The translations under genes and the position numbers were made by a program. Below the pieces are notes generated by a model, which ran no database searches, was not told where the DNA came from, and saw only the letters and a program-made list of their open reading frames with translations. From the NCBI GenBank assembly GCA_049694275.1, contig JBAVQS010000348.1:10229-74228 (forward strand): a stretch of DNA of 64,000 bases. Direction: 5' to 3'. This document shows positions 33,601-41,508 of the stretch, piece by piece; the first letter of the stretch is position 1; each line of letters opens with the position of its first letter. The stretch comes from JBAVQS01 sp049694275. GTDB taxonomy: Bacteria; Chloroflexota; Anaerolineae; UBA4142; SHND01.

Positions 33601-35258
33601 ACCTTTTGGGACAAATCTGATTTTTGGCCCGCGTCATAGGCCAGGTAGGTTGCGGTTAGCGCCACGACCAAGAGTACCATGACCCCGGCCAGCGCTAGCA
33701 CCAGCCGCCGCGTCAAGGTTTGCTCGCGGCTGAGCGCTTTGCTCTGGTTCTCGACAAGCGCCTGGGCCGCATCGGCCCGCTCCTTTTCTGCGGCCGCCTG
33801 GGTTAGCGCCAACTGCCGTTCCGCCTCGGCGCGCTGTTGGGCCAGTTGCTTGTCGGCCTCGGCGCGCTCGCGCGCCAGGCGTTCTTCGGCCTCTTGCCTT
33901 TCCCGCTCTTTTTCGTGCCGCGCCTCCCAATCCAAAATCGCCGAACCGAGCACATCATGAAAGATCTCGTAGCGCGGCGAGTCCGGCTGATCGGGTGGCG
34001 GAGCGATGGGTCGCAGGATGCGGCTGTCGCCGCTCGCCAGTTGCTCTAACACCGCACTCAGCTCCGGCTCCGGGACACCCGCGTACCGAGCCAGGTCGCG
34101 CACCGTGTGCGCAATCTTGGTCCCTGACGGCGTGACGAGATGGTCAAACGCGCTCGCGGCAATCTCTTGCTGCGCGGCTGGCAAGCGGCCCATGGCATCA
34201 TCCAGGTGGGCGCGGACGATCTGCTCGGCGCCGCCCATGCGTTGTAGCGTTTCGAGCCTGAGCAGCCGCGATCCAGCCCTCATCTCCTCGTCCCAGATGC
34301 GCGTCATGACAAGCTGCAGGTACGGCGTCTCGATCTCGACCTCGCTCTTGCCGGGGTCCACAGCGCCCCGTCCACTCTCGCCCAACACAACCTGTCCCAG
34401 CCGCACTTTGTCAAGCACCGCCTCGGTCAGTTCAGGCTCCAGGCTAATCGCCTGACCCTCCAGCGCATGCAGCTCGTTAAACCGATCGATCGGCCCTTGA
34501 ATCGCTGTACGCGCCGCGGCACGGTCGAGGTGCTTGATGCGGAGATAATTGTCATAGAGACCGGGGATGCGCCCCTTGAACCGGTCGAGCCGGGCAAGCG
34601 CATCCTCACGGAAACAGACGAGGAAATTGACCCGTAGGTCGCGGCGATTGACTGCGCGGGGGAACTCAACCGCAAAGGTTCCCTCCCTCTCCTCCTGGGG
34701 ATGATAGAGGAAATACTCTTCAAACTGGTCGAGGATGATCAGCAAATCCACCCCAATACTCTCGCTCCAGGCGTGCAGCGACTCGGCCAGCGACCCCGAG
34801 GCTGCGGGCAGTTCCACAGGCTCATCCTTGAAAATCGCGTGAATCGCCTCGGATACCCGCATCAACAACGCGCTGACCGGGTCATCCCGCCACGACCCAA
34901 ACAGCACTGGGATGAACTCGGGCATCCGCTGCTCGGCGCGGCTCGCTTGAACCTGCGCGAAGAGCGCATGCTCAACGCCTGCGCGCAGCACCGAGCTCTT
35001 GCCAACACCGCTTGCTCCATACAACAGGGTCAGCCGGGAAGCGAGCAGATTCGCCGTGATAATCTCGGTATCGCGCTCGCGCCCGAAAAAGAACTGGGCA
35101 TCCTCTTTATCATACGGCATTAGCCCTTTATAGGGCGAGGCGCGAAGAGCGCGGGGCGACTCCCCCCTCTTCTGCTCCGCAAGGTCCGGATTAGGAGTAA
35201 GGCCTTCTCCCCTCTCCCGCTCGGCGGGGGAGGGGTTGGGGGTGGGGGTATTGCTCAT
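30699..35258 (-). CDS. STAND ATPase-TM-WD40 protein with C-terminal SdrD_B-like domain
   Basis: The protein has 1519 residues. Residues 1-40 come from a repeat (see the repeat at 35161). The STAND region starts SPYKGLMPYDKEDAQFFFGRE, with Walker A GASGVGKSS at 81-89 and LLIILDQFEEYF as Walker B. A coiled Glu/Ala-rich stretch (about 445-510) leads to a single membrane helix near 517-540. About fourteen WD40 repeats fill roughly 606-1235. A Pro-rich spacer precedes an SdrD_B/CNA-B-like domain at about 1292-1390 (GTVFNDANGNGQFDKGE), a fold normally found on cell surfaces. The last ~100 residues are unrecognised (YYGHWSGGIDW). The topology thus places the ATPase inside and the propeller plus SdrB domain outside. 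Its ATG overlaps the TGA of the CHAT-SIR2 gene, so the two are translated together. Confidence 0.9.
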   Translation of the reverse strand: MSNTPTPNPSPAERERGEGLTPNPDLAEQKRGESPRALRASPYKGLMPYDKEDAQFFFGRERDTEIITANLLASRLTLLYGASGVGKSSVLRAGVEHALFAQVQASRAEQRMPEFIPVLFGSWRDDPVSALLMRVSEAIHAIFKDEPVELPAASGSLAESLHAWSESIGVDLLIILDQFEEYFLYHPQEEREGTFAVEFPRAVNRRDLRVNFLVCFREDALARLDRFKGRIPGLYDNYLRIKHLDRAAARTAIQGPIDRFNELHALEGQAISLEPELTEAVLDKVRLGQVVLGESGRGAVDPGKSEVEIETPYLQLVMTRIWDEEMRAGSRLLRLETLQRMGGAEQIVRAHLDDAMGRLPAAQQEIAASAFDHLVTPSGTKIAHTVRDLARYAGVPEPELSAVLEQLASGDSRILRPIAPPPDQPDSPRYEIFHDVLGSAILDWEARHEKERERQEAEERLARERAEADKQLAQQRAEAERQLALTQAAAEKERADAAQALVENQSKALSREQTLTRRLVLALAGVMVLLVVALTATYLAYDAGQKSDLSQKVATSREYAAQAVGQLTVDPEKSLLLSLEALKVYDSAEAENALRQALLASHVRQVLRGHTAGVTVARYSPDGKLILSASGDGTAQVWDTTGKPIVSLKGHSSLIWDAAFSPNGKWIVTASLDKTARVWEAATGKLITTLTGHTGFVWGATFSPDGVQVVTASDDHTARVWNAQTGQVLWVLRGHTDRVTSASFSPDGRMILTSGNDGAIMLWDAATGVLLGEPLSINKLPIVQAAFSPDGRTIAAISSDSTATLWNVATHQPVGPPLSGHTASLTDMAFSADGRFLATAGQDKTARVWDMATQQTVAELLGHTATIRSVSFSPDGNWIVTAAEDDTVRVWETSTGRQVSILRGHTGVVNSAEFSPDGKRIVTASTDGTARIWDPGTGAARVQLRGHEGPVSGAVYSWNDKIIASGGADGNVILWDAETDQALKKLPLNHGKVMSIAATYDQSTVAAGMEDGSIVLINAETRQVIGQPLKGHVGAVRSLAMSSDGKRLASGGEDKTVRFWDLERGVELETLAGHTGTVNAVLLDMDAKKIVSASADGTTRVWDFATGKQLTVLVETQGIDSVTSDSGIYSVFTGGEDAVLREWQFTGTPFIRGVGRGHSGPILDLLYAYPVLLSASADKTARVWELTSGQPLLELRGHSDQVVSVALDKNERSVLTASLDGTLLIFDCDICGGLSELQALARERVTRELDCQERSLYLHETAACTTPTPATPVQPTSQSAAPTAPPSLPSPTACVRSVAGTVFNDANGNGQFDKGETALSGVQVSLYDSSGGKPLAVTATDAQGVYRFSTLPTGSYSIQVMVPQNYRSTTASELKVELSRCGQQSLQDVGVGLLPTPTPVPPSTATPTAPPNDGALYYGHWSGGIDWSERYFDNTSRGQLEVPQIGDVIVATGNVYINQDYTQYTQDKGWVYAPRIGIALSGDRFRVVQVNSILGSYIYCRVIRLQAQPAATPQVTSAP
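35161..35250. repeat. GC-rich dispersed repeat read as coding sequence (NPSPAERERG type)
   Basis: These bases encode PTPNPSPAERERGEGL and then PNPDLAEQKRGESP at the N-terminus of the STAND protein. The underlying GGGGGAGGGG-rich DNA is a widespread intergenic repeat in several bacterial genomes, here placed inside the reading frame. The repeat identity comes from general knowledge, not from a second copy in this window. Confidence 0.5.
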
Positions 35259-37663
35259 TTCGTCTCTCTCGCCCGCGGCAGCGCCTCAACCCGCCCGCGC
35301 AATGCCGCCATGTAATCGTCCAGCGTCACATCCAGCGTCTCGACATCATACGCCCGCCAGAATTCCTTGTCGATGGATTGGGGATTGCGCTGCACTGCCC
35401 AGGATTTCCAGCTCCGCGTCTGCCGGTCACGAATGCGGCGCAGCACGACCCGCAGATTCCAATCCCGCAGTCCATAGCCCATGAATAAAAAGTGGCTGTA
35501 GCGCATCCGCGCGGCGAGCGTCTTGGGAACGGGATTTGCCGGGTCCATGCGCACCAGGTACTCGATATAATCGTCCTCGGTAATGACAAAACTATCCCGT
35601 TCTGCATTCTTCCGGTCGACCGCGCCGTGGACCTTGACGATGATTGCCCGCCTGTCGATGGGCAAGTCAGCATAATCGTTCGGCGAATCGATCAGGCGCG
35701 GCTCTCCCTGGTGCGGCAGGTGCATGAACTTGCCGCGGTTCTCCTCCTCGGTAAGATAGGTAACCAGGTCATACGGCTCGCCGGCCGCCTTGAAGGCGCG
35801 CTCCAACAGGTCATCATAGTTCGTCGTCACGACGATTGGATAGTGCGGCGGGTACCCCTTTTGCCTCAACAGGCCGGGGAACGTCGCCAGAAAAATGTGC
35901 AGCGGCGTCGGCGGGTAATCGGCGTCGAGCAGGTCGTGTAATTCTTGATAGAGCGGCCCTACCCCCGAGAGGACAGAGACATATTCCGACACCCGCACCA
36001 GGTCCATGAGCTGGTCCTCGCTATAGCCAAAGTTCCGGGCCAGGTGCCGCGCGAGCTCTGGCCCATCCGGCAAATAATCGCCGCGGGTCCAGGCCTTGCC
36101 CTCCGGTCGCCCACACAGGTTCGCGCCGCTCCCGATAAACGGAATCACCTTGCCGTCGACCAGCGCCTTGACCAGAATCTTGAAATGCGCTTCGAGCGCC
36201 TGCGCTGTTGCGGCATCCACCGCGGCGAGAGGGTTGGCCGGGAGAATGTTTTGTTTGCTCAGCTCTTGCTGGACCAGCGCCACGAGCGCCTCGACATCGC
36301 GGTAAGAGGTCTGTATCCCCTGCACCCGACGGAAATATTCATTGGCCTCGCGCCAGTGTCCTGCGTCGTACTGCCGGCGTCCCTCCGCATACAGCTCAGC
36401 GGTCTGCTGCAACTGCCGGGCCTGGTGCAACAGTGCAGCCGCATCGCGGTTGTTGGGGTCAATCGCCAGCGCAGCTTGCAATCGCTCCTGGGCCCCCTTC
36501 CAATCCTCTCGCTCGAGCCCCTTTTGCGCCTCACGATATAGCCCGGCGATCTGCAGGCGACTCCGGTCCTCCGGGCTCAATTGCCCTATCGCAAAGATAC
36601 GACCATCGGGCGCGCGGAGATAGAGCACTGGCAACGCCCATTCCACCGCATTGACCTGCGATTTGATCATCTTGCGCGCCTCGCCCAACGCCCCATCGAC
36701 CGGATACCCAGCCGCCATCGCGCTGTAAAACTCGTGTGAGAAAACGATCGCAGCCTCATCTGTAATGGCGGCCTGCATGGCAATCACCGCCGGAAGCCCC
36801 TGCCGCACCAGGGCCTGCGCCGTTCCGCCGAACGGATTGGTTGTCGAGGTTTTGGCGCCCTCACAGGCGTTGAGGACGACGAGCCGCAGAGAACGATGAT
36901 CGTGGAGCGCCATGCCGATGTCGCGGCTGATCACGCGCCGCATCTGCTGCGACTCGTCTTCGAAGGCCAAAGAGCCATCCTGCGCCTGCGGGTCAAAGAC
37001 CCCATGCCCGACAAAGTGGAGGATATGGTATTCACCCTGGCGCAGTTGCTGCTGGAGCGCGGCAAAGGTTGGCGGTTCTAACCGCTCCAGCTCTAGTAAC
37101 CCACTGGCAAGCAGATCGGTGAGGGCCTGGTTCAGATTACCCCACTCGCGCTCCACGTCGAGCGCCGGCAAATCCGTGGGGCTGGCAATGACGGCGAGCA
37201 CGCGCAGGGGCGGCTTGACCGCCAGCGCACGAATCGATTCGAGAAGGTCGAGGTAGCGAACGACCGGTGTTTCGGATGAGAGGACCAGAAAACGGTCCAG
37301 AGGGGTGCTGTAGAGCAGCTCCCAGGAAAAGTCTGCCAGCTCGGGGACATCGGAGAGGCGGAGGCGCACGCGCAGCCCCATCCCATCCCGCGCCGCCTGT
37401 TCCAGGCTCGAATGGAAAGCGATCTGCACGTCACTGCCAAACAAGAGGTCAAACAGGCGCACACCAAAGGTACGGGCCGCCTGGGCTGAATGTTCGTCGA
37501 GCGGCCTGAGCGCCTCGGCCAGAGCGGCCAAATCCTGAGGGGTAAACGGGAGGGTAAAATCCGCGACTGCCTGTCCGGCCGGGGAATTGAGGACACGCGC
37601 GCGATACCCTTGTCCGGCGTGCTCGACCAGCAAATCAAAATCGCGATAGCTTTTGGCGGCCAT
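35255..37663 (-). CDS. CHAT-TPR-SIR2 fusion protein (candidate immune effector)
   Basis: The protein has 802 residues and no signal peptide. Residues 1-360 are a CHAT domain (caspase-like HetF-associated protease fold), with His220 in ILHFVGHGVFD and Cys267 in VVLNACEG as the likely dyad. Residues 365-470 are TPR-like helices (GLYREAQKGLEREDWKGAQERL; AELYAEGRRQYDAGHW). Residues 500-790 are a SIR2-like NAD-binding domain with VIPFIGSGANL, TTNYDDLLERAF (Asn615), KVHGAVD (His679) and FMGYGLRDWN. CHAT domains cleave proteins in TPR-CHAT/gRAMP and gasdermin-type systems, and SIR2 domains of defence systems degrade NAD+. Both in one chain, coupled by ATGA overlap to a STAND-WD40 sensor, suggests a two-headed effector. 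Function is inferred, not shown. Confidence 0.88.
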   Translation of the reverse strand: MAAKSYRDFDLLVEHAGQGYRARVLNSPAGQAVADFTLPFTPQDLAALAEALRPLDEHSAQAARTFGVRLFDLLFGSDVQIAFHSSLEQAARDGMGLRVRLRLSDVPELADFSWELLYSTPLDRFLVLSSETPVVRYLDLLESIRALAVKPPLRVLAVIASPTDLPALDVEREWGNLNQALTDLLASGLLELERLEPPTFAALQQQLRQGEYHILHFVGHGVFDPQAQDGSLAFEDESQQMRRVISRDIGMALHDHRSLRLVVLNACEGAKTSTTNPFGGTAQALVRQGLPAVIAMQAAITDEAAIVFSHEFYSAMAAGYPVDGALGEARKMIKSQVNAVEWALPVLYLRAPDGRIFAIGQLSPEDRSRLQIAGLYREAQKGLEREDWKGAQERLQAALAIDPNNRDAAALLHQARQLQQTAELYAEGRRQYDAGHWREANEYFRRVQGIQTSYRDVEALVALVQQELSKQNILPANPLAAVDAATAQALEAHFKILVKALVDGKVIPFIGSGANLCGRPEGKAWTRGDYLPDGPELARHLARNFGYSEDQLMDLVRVSEYVSVLSGVGPLYQELHDLLDADYPPTPLHIFLATFPGLLRQKGYPPHYPIVVTTNYDDLLERAFKAAGEPYDLVTYLTEEENRGKFMHLPHQGEPRLIDSPNDYADLPIDRRAIIVKVHGAVDRKNAERDSFVITEDDYIEYLVRMDPANPVPKTLAARMRYSHFLFMGYGLRDWNLRVVLRRIRDRQTRSWKSWAVQRNPQSIDKEFWRAYDVETLDVTLDDYMAALRGRVEALPRARETK

Positions 37664-37698
37664 GTGGGCTCCTCCGAGCGAGGCAGAAAGTGTACTCT

Positions 37699-39708
37699 CT
37701 AACGATTCGAATCGCGAAGAACGGGCTCGTCCATGATCTGGGGGACCATGTGCTTTTCAAAGGCGTCAAGAACCTCGGGGTCGAAATGCTTGCCTCGCTG
37801 GGCTTGCAGGTAAGTCAGAACTGTTTGTTTCGGCCAGCGCCTGCGATAGGGCCGGTCCGTGGTGAGCGCATCCCAGACGTCAATCACCGTAAAGATACGC
37901 GCCGCTAACGGAATGTCGTTCTTTGACAGTCCCCTGGGATAACCGGTCCCATCCCACTTTTCGTGGTGGCAGTAGGGGATGATGAGCGCCGGTTTCAAGA
38001 AGGCAATACCCGAGAGCATATCATACGCATTCTGGGGATGCTTGCGCATCATCATCCATTCGGCGGAAGTCAAAGGTCCAGGTTTGAGCAAAATGTCATC
38101 CGACACTCCGATCTTACCAATGTCATGCAGGAGCGCACCGCGGCGGATATGGACGATCTCGCTCTCGCTCAACCCCATCGCCCGCGCCAACTGGACGGTC
38201 ATGGTCGTCACGCGCTGCGAATGCCCCTCAGTTTCGTGGTCACGCAGGTCCAGCGCGCGGGACCAGCCTTCGAGGGTGGCGTCATATGCCACGAGGAGTT
38301 CCTTGTTCAGCGCCTGGATCCGCCCTTCGGCGCGAATACGGTCCGTCACATCGCGCGTCACCACGCCGATCCTAAAGCCCAGGTCAGTCTTGATGGGGAA
38401 AATGACCTGCTGAATAAACAGGCAACTTCCATCGGGGCGATATACCATTTCTTCCTGCGGTCTCTCAAAGCTGGGTGATTCCCCGGTGCGCAGCCCGTCC
38501 AGGATAACCTGCTTGAGCTGCTCGCTGCGCTCCGGCGTTCGCTCCTCTGGGACAGATAGGGTAAGCTGCACCTGCCAGGAGGGCCAGCCGATGACATCCT
38601 CGTGCGCCAGCCCCGAGATGTTTTCCATCGCGCGGTTCCACTCGATCACCAGTCCCTGCTCGTCGATGAGCACCATCCCTTCCGAGTTTTCCTCGATAAA
38701 GGCGCGAAACTTGCCCTCGCTCACCCGCAGCGCCTCCTCGGCCTGCTTGCCCGCGGCGATGCGCCAGACCGAATCCATCATCAGCGCCAATTGCTGCACG
38801 TCGAAATCGGTATAGTCGGTTTCTTTGTTGGCGACTCCGACCACCGCCACAATCTGATTGCCGCTAAAGATGGGCAGGGTCATGTACTTGTACAACTGCG
38901 CATGTCCCTCCGGATAGCCCTTTTTGTAAGGGTTGGGAGCAGCAAAATCGTTGGCGACGATGGGCCGGCGCTGGCGCACCGCTTCACCCCAGATGCCGGT
39001 CTTGGACAATTGATAGAGGGTCGGTGGGTTGGGGATTGAACATTCGGCCATGGCGGCTTTTGACCAGGCGTGCAGGGTAAACTCCTGGGTTTGCTCGTCA
39101 TAGTAATAGATATATCCGAGCTTGCTATCGGAGAGGGCGATGGCCTCGTCAAGCGCCATATCCAGCAATTCACGAAACGAGGCGGGATTGCATTGGGAGA
39201 TTTTGAGGAGGCTGTTCAGGCGCGTTTGTTCGAGACGCGCCTTGAGCTCGTGTTGCGTCCGGGTGGTCACATCCTGCAGGATGCCTGTGATACGCACCAG
39301 CGCGCCATGCTCGTCTGGCAGGACAAAACCCCGATCCTCGACCTGGATATAATGTCCGGCTTTGTGCTTGAGCGCGTACTGGATCACAAAGTTCGTGCGG
39401 GTCTGCCGGGCGATACGCATCCGCTGGCGCACCTCGTCTTGATCGCGGGGAGCAACCAGCTCGAAAAGTTGCGCCAGCGCGCCGTCCAACTCTTCCGCAT
39501 GGTATCCGAGGACCTGCTCCGTATTTCCGTTCCAGATGATCTTTTCCGCAACCAGGTCACACTCGTACATCACCTGGCCGGTGGCCGCCGCCAGTAACTC
39601 GAAACGGCGCTTCCAGTACTCGGCCTCCTCTGCGAAAGGGGTTTGCCGGTATTGACCGTTCGAGCCGGTTATCGGAACCTGCTCCACATGCGCGGGTAAG
39701 AGGTCCAT
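37699..39708 (-). CDS. PAS-GAF-PAS-HD-GYP protein (c-di-GMP phosphodiesterase-like)
   Basis: The protein has 669 residues and no membrane helix. A PAS domain spans about 30-150, a GAF domain about 165-325, a second PAS about 330-465, and an HD-GYP domain about 480-650. The catalytic motifs HDIGKIGVSDDILLKPGPL and HHEKWDGTGYPRGLSKNDIP are intact, and the linker ATLEGWSRALDLRDHETEGHSQRV is typical. HD-GYP enzymes hydrolyse cyclic di-GMP, with activity tuned by the ligand domains. The gene ends 35 bases before the CHAT-SIR2 gene on the same strand, so they may share a promoter; upstream is the divergent aminopeptidase gene. Confidence 0.9.
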   Translation of the reverse strand: MDLLPAHVEQVPITGSNGQYRQTPFAEEAEYWKRRFELLAAATGQVMYECDLVAEKIIWNGNTEQVLGYHAEELDGALAQLFELVAPRDQDEVRQRMRIARQTRTNFVIQYALKHKAGHYIQVEDRGFVLPDEHGALVRITGILQDVTTRTQHELKARLEQTRLNSLLKISQCNPASFRELLDMALDEAIALSDSKLGYIYYYDEQTQEFTLHAWSKAAMAECSIPNPPTLYQLSKTGIWGEAVRQRRPIVANDFAAPNPYKKGYPEGHAQLYKYMTLPIFSGNQIVAVVGVANKETDYTDFDVQQLALMMDSVWRIAAGKQAEEALRVSEGKFRAFIEENSEGMVLIDEQGLVIEWNRAMENISGLAHEDVIGWPSWQVQLTLSVPEERTPERSEQLKQVILDGLRTGESPSFERPQEEMVYRPDGSCLFIQQVIFPIKTDLGFRIGVVTRDVTDRIRAEGRIQALNKELLVAYDATLEGWSRALDLRDHETEGHSQRVTTMTVQLARAMGLSESEIVHIRRGALLHDIGKIGVSDDILLKPGPLTSAEWMMMRKHPQNAYDMLSGIAFLKPALIIPYCHHEKWDGTGYPRGLSKNDIPLAARIFTVIDVWDALTTDRPYRRRWPKQTVLTYLQAQRGKHFDPEVLDAFEKHMVPQIMDEPVLRDSNR

Positions 39709-39748
39709 GTCAATTTCATTCTACCACAAGTTCCGGTTCCCGTCTCAT

Positions 39749-39777
39749 TTTAGAAGGGATACCATTTGTGTTATACT
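39749..39777 (+). promoter_or_regulatory. Probable promoter for the M29 aminopeptidase gene
   Basis: TTTAGA (39749-39754) and TATACT (39772-39777) are 17 bases apart, about 43 bases before the start codon at 39820. Confidence 0.5.
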
Positions 39778-39819
39778 CGGTTTTCATCCAGACCTGCCCC
39801 AAAAAGGACCTTTGATTCT

Positions 39820-41061
39820 ATGCCTTTTCATTCGCTTCACGATCTCGACCGGTACGCTCAAGCGGCTGTCAAGATCGGCTTGAACCTGCAGCCAGGCCAG
39901 CGGCTCCTGGTCGGAGCGCCCATTGAGGCCGCCCCCCTGGTCCGCCTGGTCACGACTGCCGCGTATGACGCCGGGGCGCGGCTGGTGAGCGTCCTCTGGA
40001 ACGACGAGCAACTCGGCCTCATTCGCTTTCAGCATGCGCCGCGCGATTCCTTTGAGGAATATCCGACCTGGTATGCCCACGCATTGATCGAGCACGTCGA
40101 GCGGGGCGATGCCTATCTGAATATCGCCGCACAGGACCCGGCGCTCTACGCCGGACAGGACCCCGAACTGATTGCCATTGCACAAAAAACGGCGGGCAAG
40201 CATCTCGAACCCTACCTGGCCCAGGTAACTCGTAATACGTTCAACTGGACCCTGGTCAGCTATCCGATTGCCAGTTGGGCTGATCGGATGTTCCCGGATG
40301 CCCCGGCCGCGGAGCGCGTCGACCGCTTGTGGAACGCAATTCTCTTTGCCTCGCGTCTGACCTCACCAGATCCGATTGCGGGGTGGCAGAAACATATCGC
40401 GGACCTGGAGCGCCGACGCGACTTCCTCACACGGAAACAGTATCGCGCCTTGCACCTGACCGGCCCAGGGACAGACCTCACCATCGGCATGGCGCCGGAT
40501 CACCTGTGGCTGGGCGGCGCTATGCAAACCACGCGGGGCCTGGAGTTTACGCCGAATCTGCCGACCGAAGAGGTGTTTAGCCTGCCCCATAAAGACCGGA
40601 CCGAAGGGATCGTCCGGGCAAGCAAACCGCTGAGCTATGCAGGGACCCTCATCGAGGGTTTTTCTCTGACCTTCAAGCAAGGCCGTGTCGTCCAGGTGGA
40701 GGCGAAGCAGGGCGAAGCGGTTTTGCGCAACCTGATCGAGACGGATGAGGGCGCGGCGCGCCTGGGCGAAATTGCCCTCGTGCCGGCGAGCTCCCCCATT
40801 TCACAGATCGGGCTAATGTTTTACAACACCCTCTTTGACGAAAACGCGGCGAGCCATATTGCTTTGGGACGCAGTTATGCCTTTACCCTCCGGGGAAGCG
40901 CAGCAATGTCCCCCGCGGAACTGGCGCAGGCGGGCGCCAATAACAGTCTCGTCCACGTCGATTTCATGATCGGGTCGGCAGAAATGAATATTGATGGCAT
41001 CACCGCAGTGGGCGGACGCGAGCCGGTCATGCGTGAAGGCGAATGGGCAGTCCAGCTATGA
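39820..41061 (+). CDS. M29-family metallo-aminopeptidase
   Basis: The 413-residue protein matches thermophilic aminopeptidases of family M29 (AmpS/AmpT/PepS). It has LHDLDRYAQAAVKIGLNLQPGQRLLVGAPIEAAPLVRLV at the N-terminus. The C-terminal metal region includes EGFSLTFKQGRVVQ, ALVPASSPIS, ASHIALGRSY and NNSLVHVDFMIGSAEMNIDG. The length is normal. These cytoplasmic enzymes release N-terminal amino acids using two Co2+ or Zn2+ ions. ATG 39820 follows AAAAAGGA by about ten bases. An SCP2-domain gene overlaps its stop by four bases (ATGA), giving translational coupling. Confidence 0.9.
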   Translation: MPFHSLHDLDRYAQAAVKIGLNLQPGQRLLVGAPIEAAPLVRLVTTAAYDAGARLVSVLWNDEQLGLIRFQHAPRDSFEEYPTWYAHALIEHVERGDAYLNIAAQDPALYAGQDPELIAIAQKTAGKHLEPYLAQVTRNTFNWTLVSYPIASWADRMFPDAPAAERVDRLWNAILFASRLTSPDPIAGWQKHIADLERRRDFLTRKQYRALHLTGPGTDLTIGMAPDHLWLGGAMQTTRGLEFTPNLPTEEVFSLPHKDRTEGIVRASKPLSYAGTLIEGFSLTFKQGRVVQVEAKQGEAVLRNLIETDEGAARLGEIALVPASSPISQIGLMFYNTLFDENAASHIALGRSYAFTLRGSAAMSPAELAQAGANNSLVHVDFMIGSAEMNIDGITAVGGREPVMREGEWAVQL

Positions 41062-41468
41062 ACGTGGAAGAACTTGCCGCGCGGCTCAAGCCGCTGGTCA
41101 GGGAACGCAAGCTCGCCCTGGCAGATGTTCCCGACCTTGTACGGTTGGGCGTCCTGCATGCGAACGCAGACCTCGACATCCGGGCGCGCCTGGCCGAGGT
41201 GGAGGAACTGGTGCAACTGGCGCTCCCTGGGCTACCGCCGGAGCAATGGCTCTGGATTCGGATGGAGCGCGGCGATTTTTCGAGCGGGCACGGAGCGATC
41301 GAGCCAACGCTGATGGTCGAATTCAAGGACGAGAAAACGTTACTCGACCTTTTGATCGGGACACTCAACCCGCAAATGGCGTTGTTCGCCGGCAAGCTCA
41401 AGGCGACGCCGATTATGCGCGCCCTGGTTCTTGCCGAGTTCTTTGAGGCGATCACCGCACACCTGTAG
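41058..41468 (+). CDS. SCP2 sterol-carrier-domain-like protein
   Basis: The 136-residue protein has an N-terminal helical segment. Its C-terminal part is LMVEFKDEKTLLDLLIGTLNPQMALFAGKLKATPIMRALVL, which matches the SCP2 lipid-binding fold (-F-D---LL-LL-G-L-P--A---GKLK--G). Such domains bind hydrophobic ligands such as fatty acyl-CoA. Translation probably restarts at ATG 41058 overlapping the aminopeptidase stop. Why an aminopeptidase should be coupled to it is not clear. Confidence 0.7.
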   Translation: MNVEELAARLKPLVRERKLALADVPDLVRLGVLHANADLDIRARLAEVEELVQLALPGLPPEQWLWIRMERGDFSSGHGAIEPTLMVEFKDEKTLLDLLIGTLNPQMALFAGKLKATPIMRALVLAEFFEAITAHL

Positions 41469-41508
41469 GAAGCGACACAGACTAACGCAAACAAGAACGG
41501 CGCTGTGT

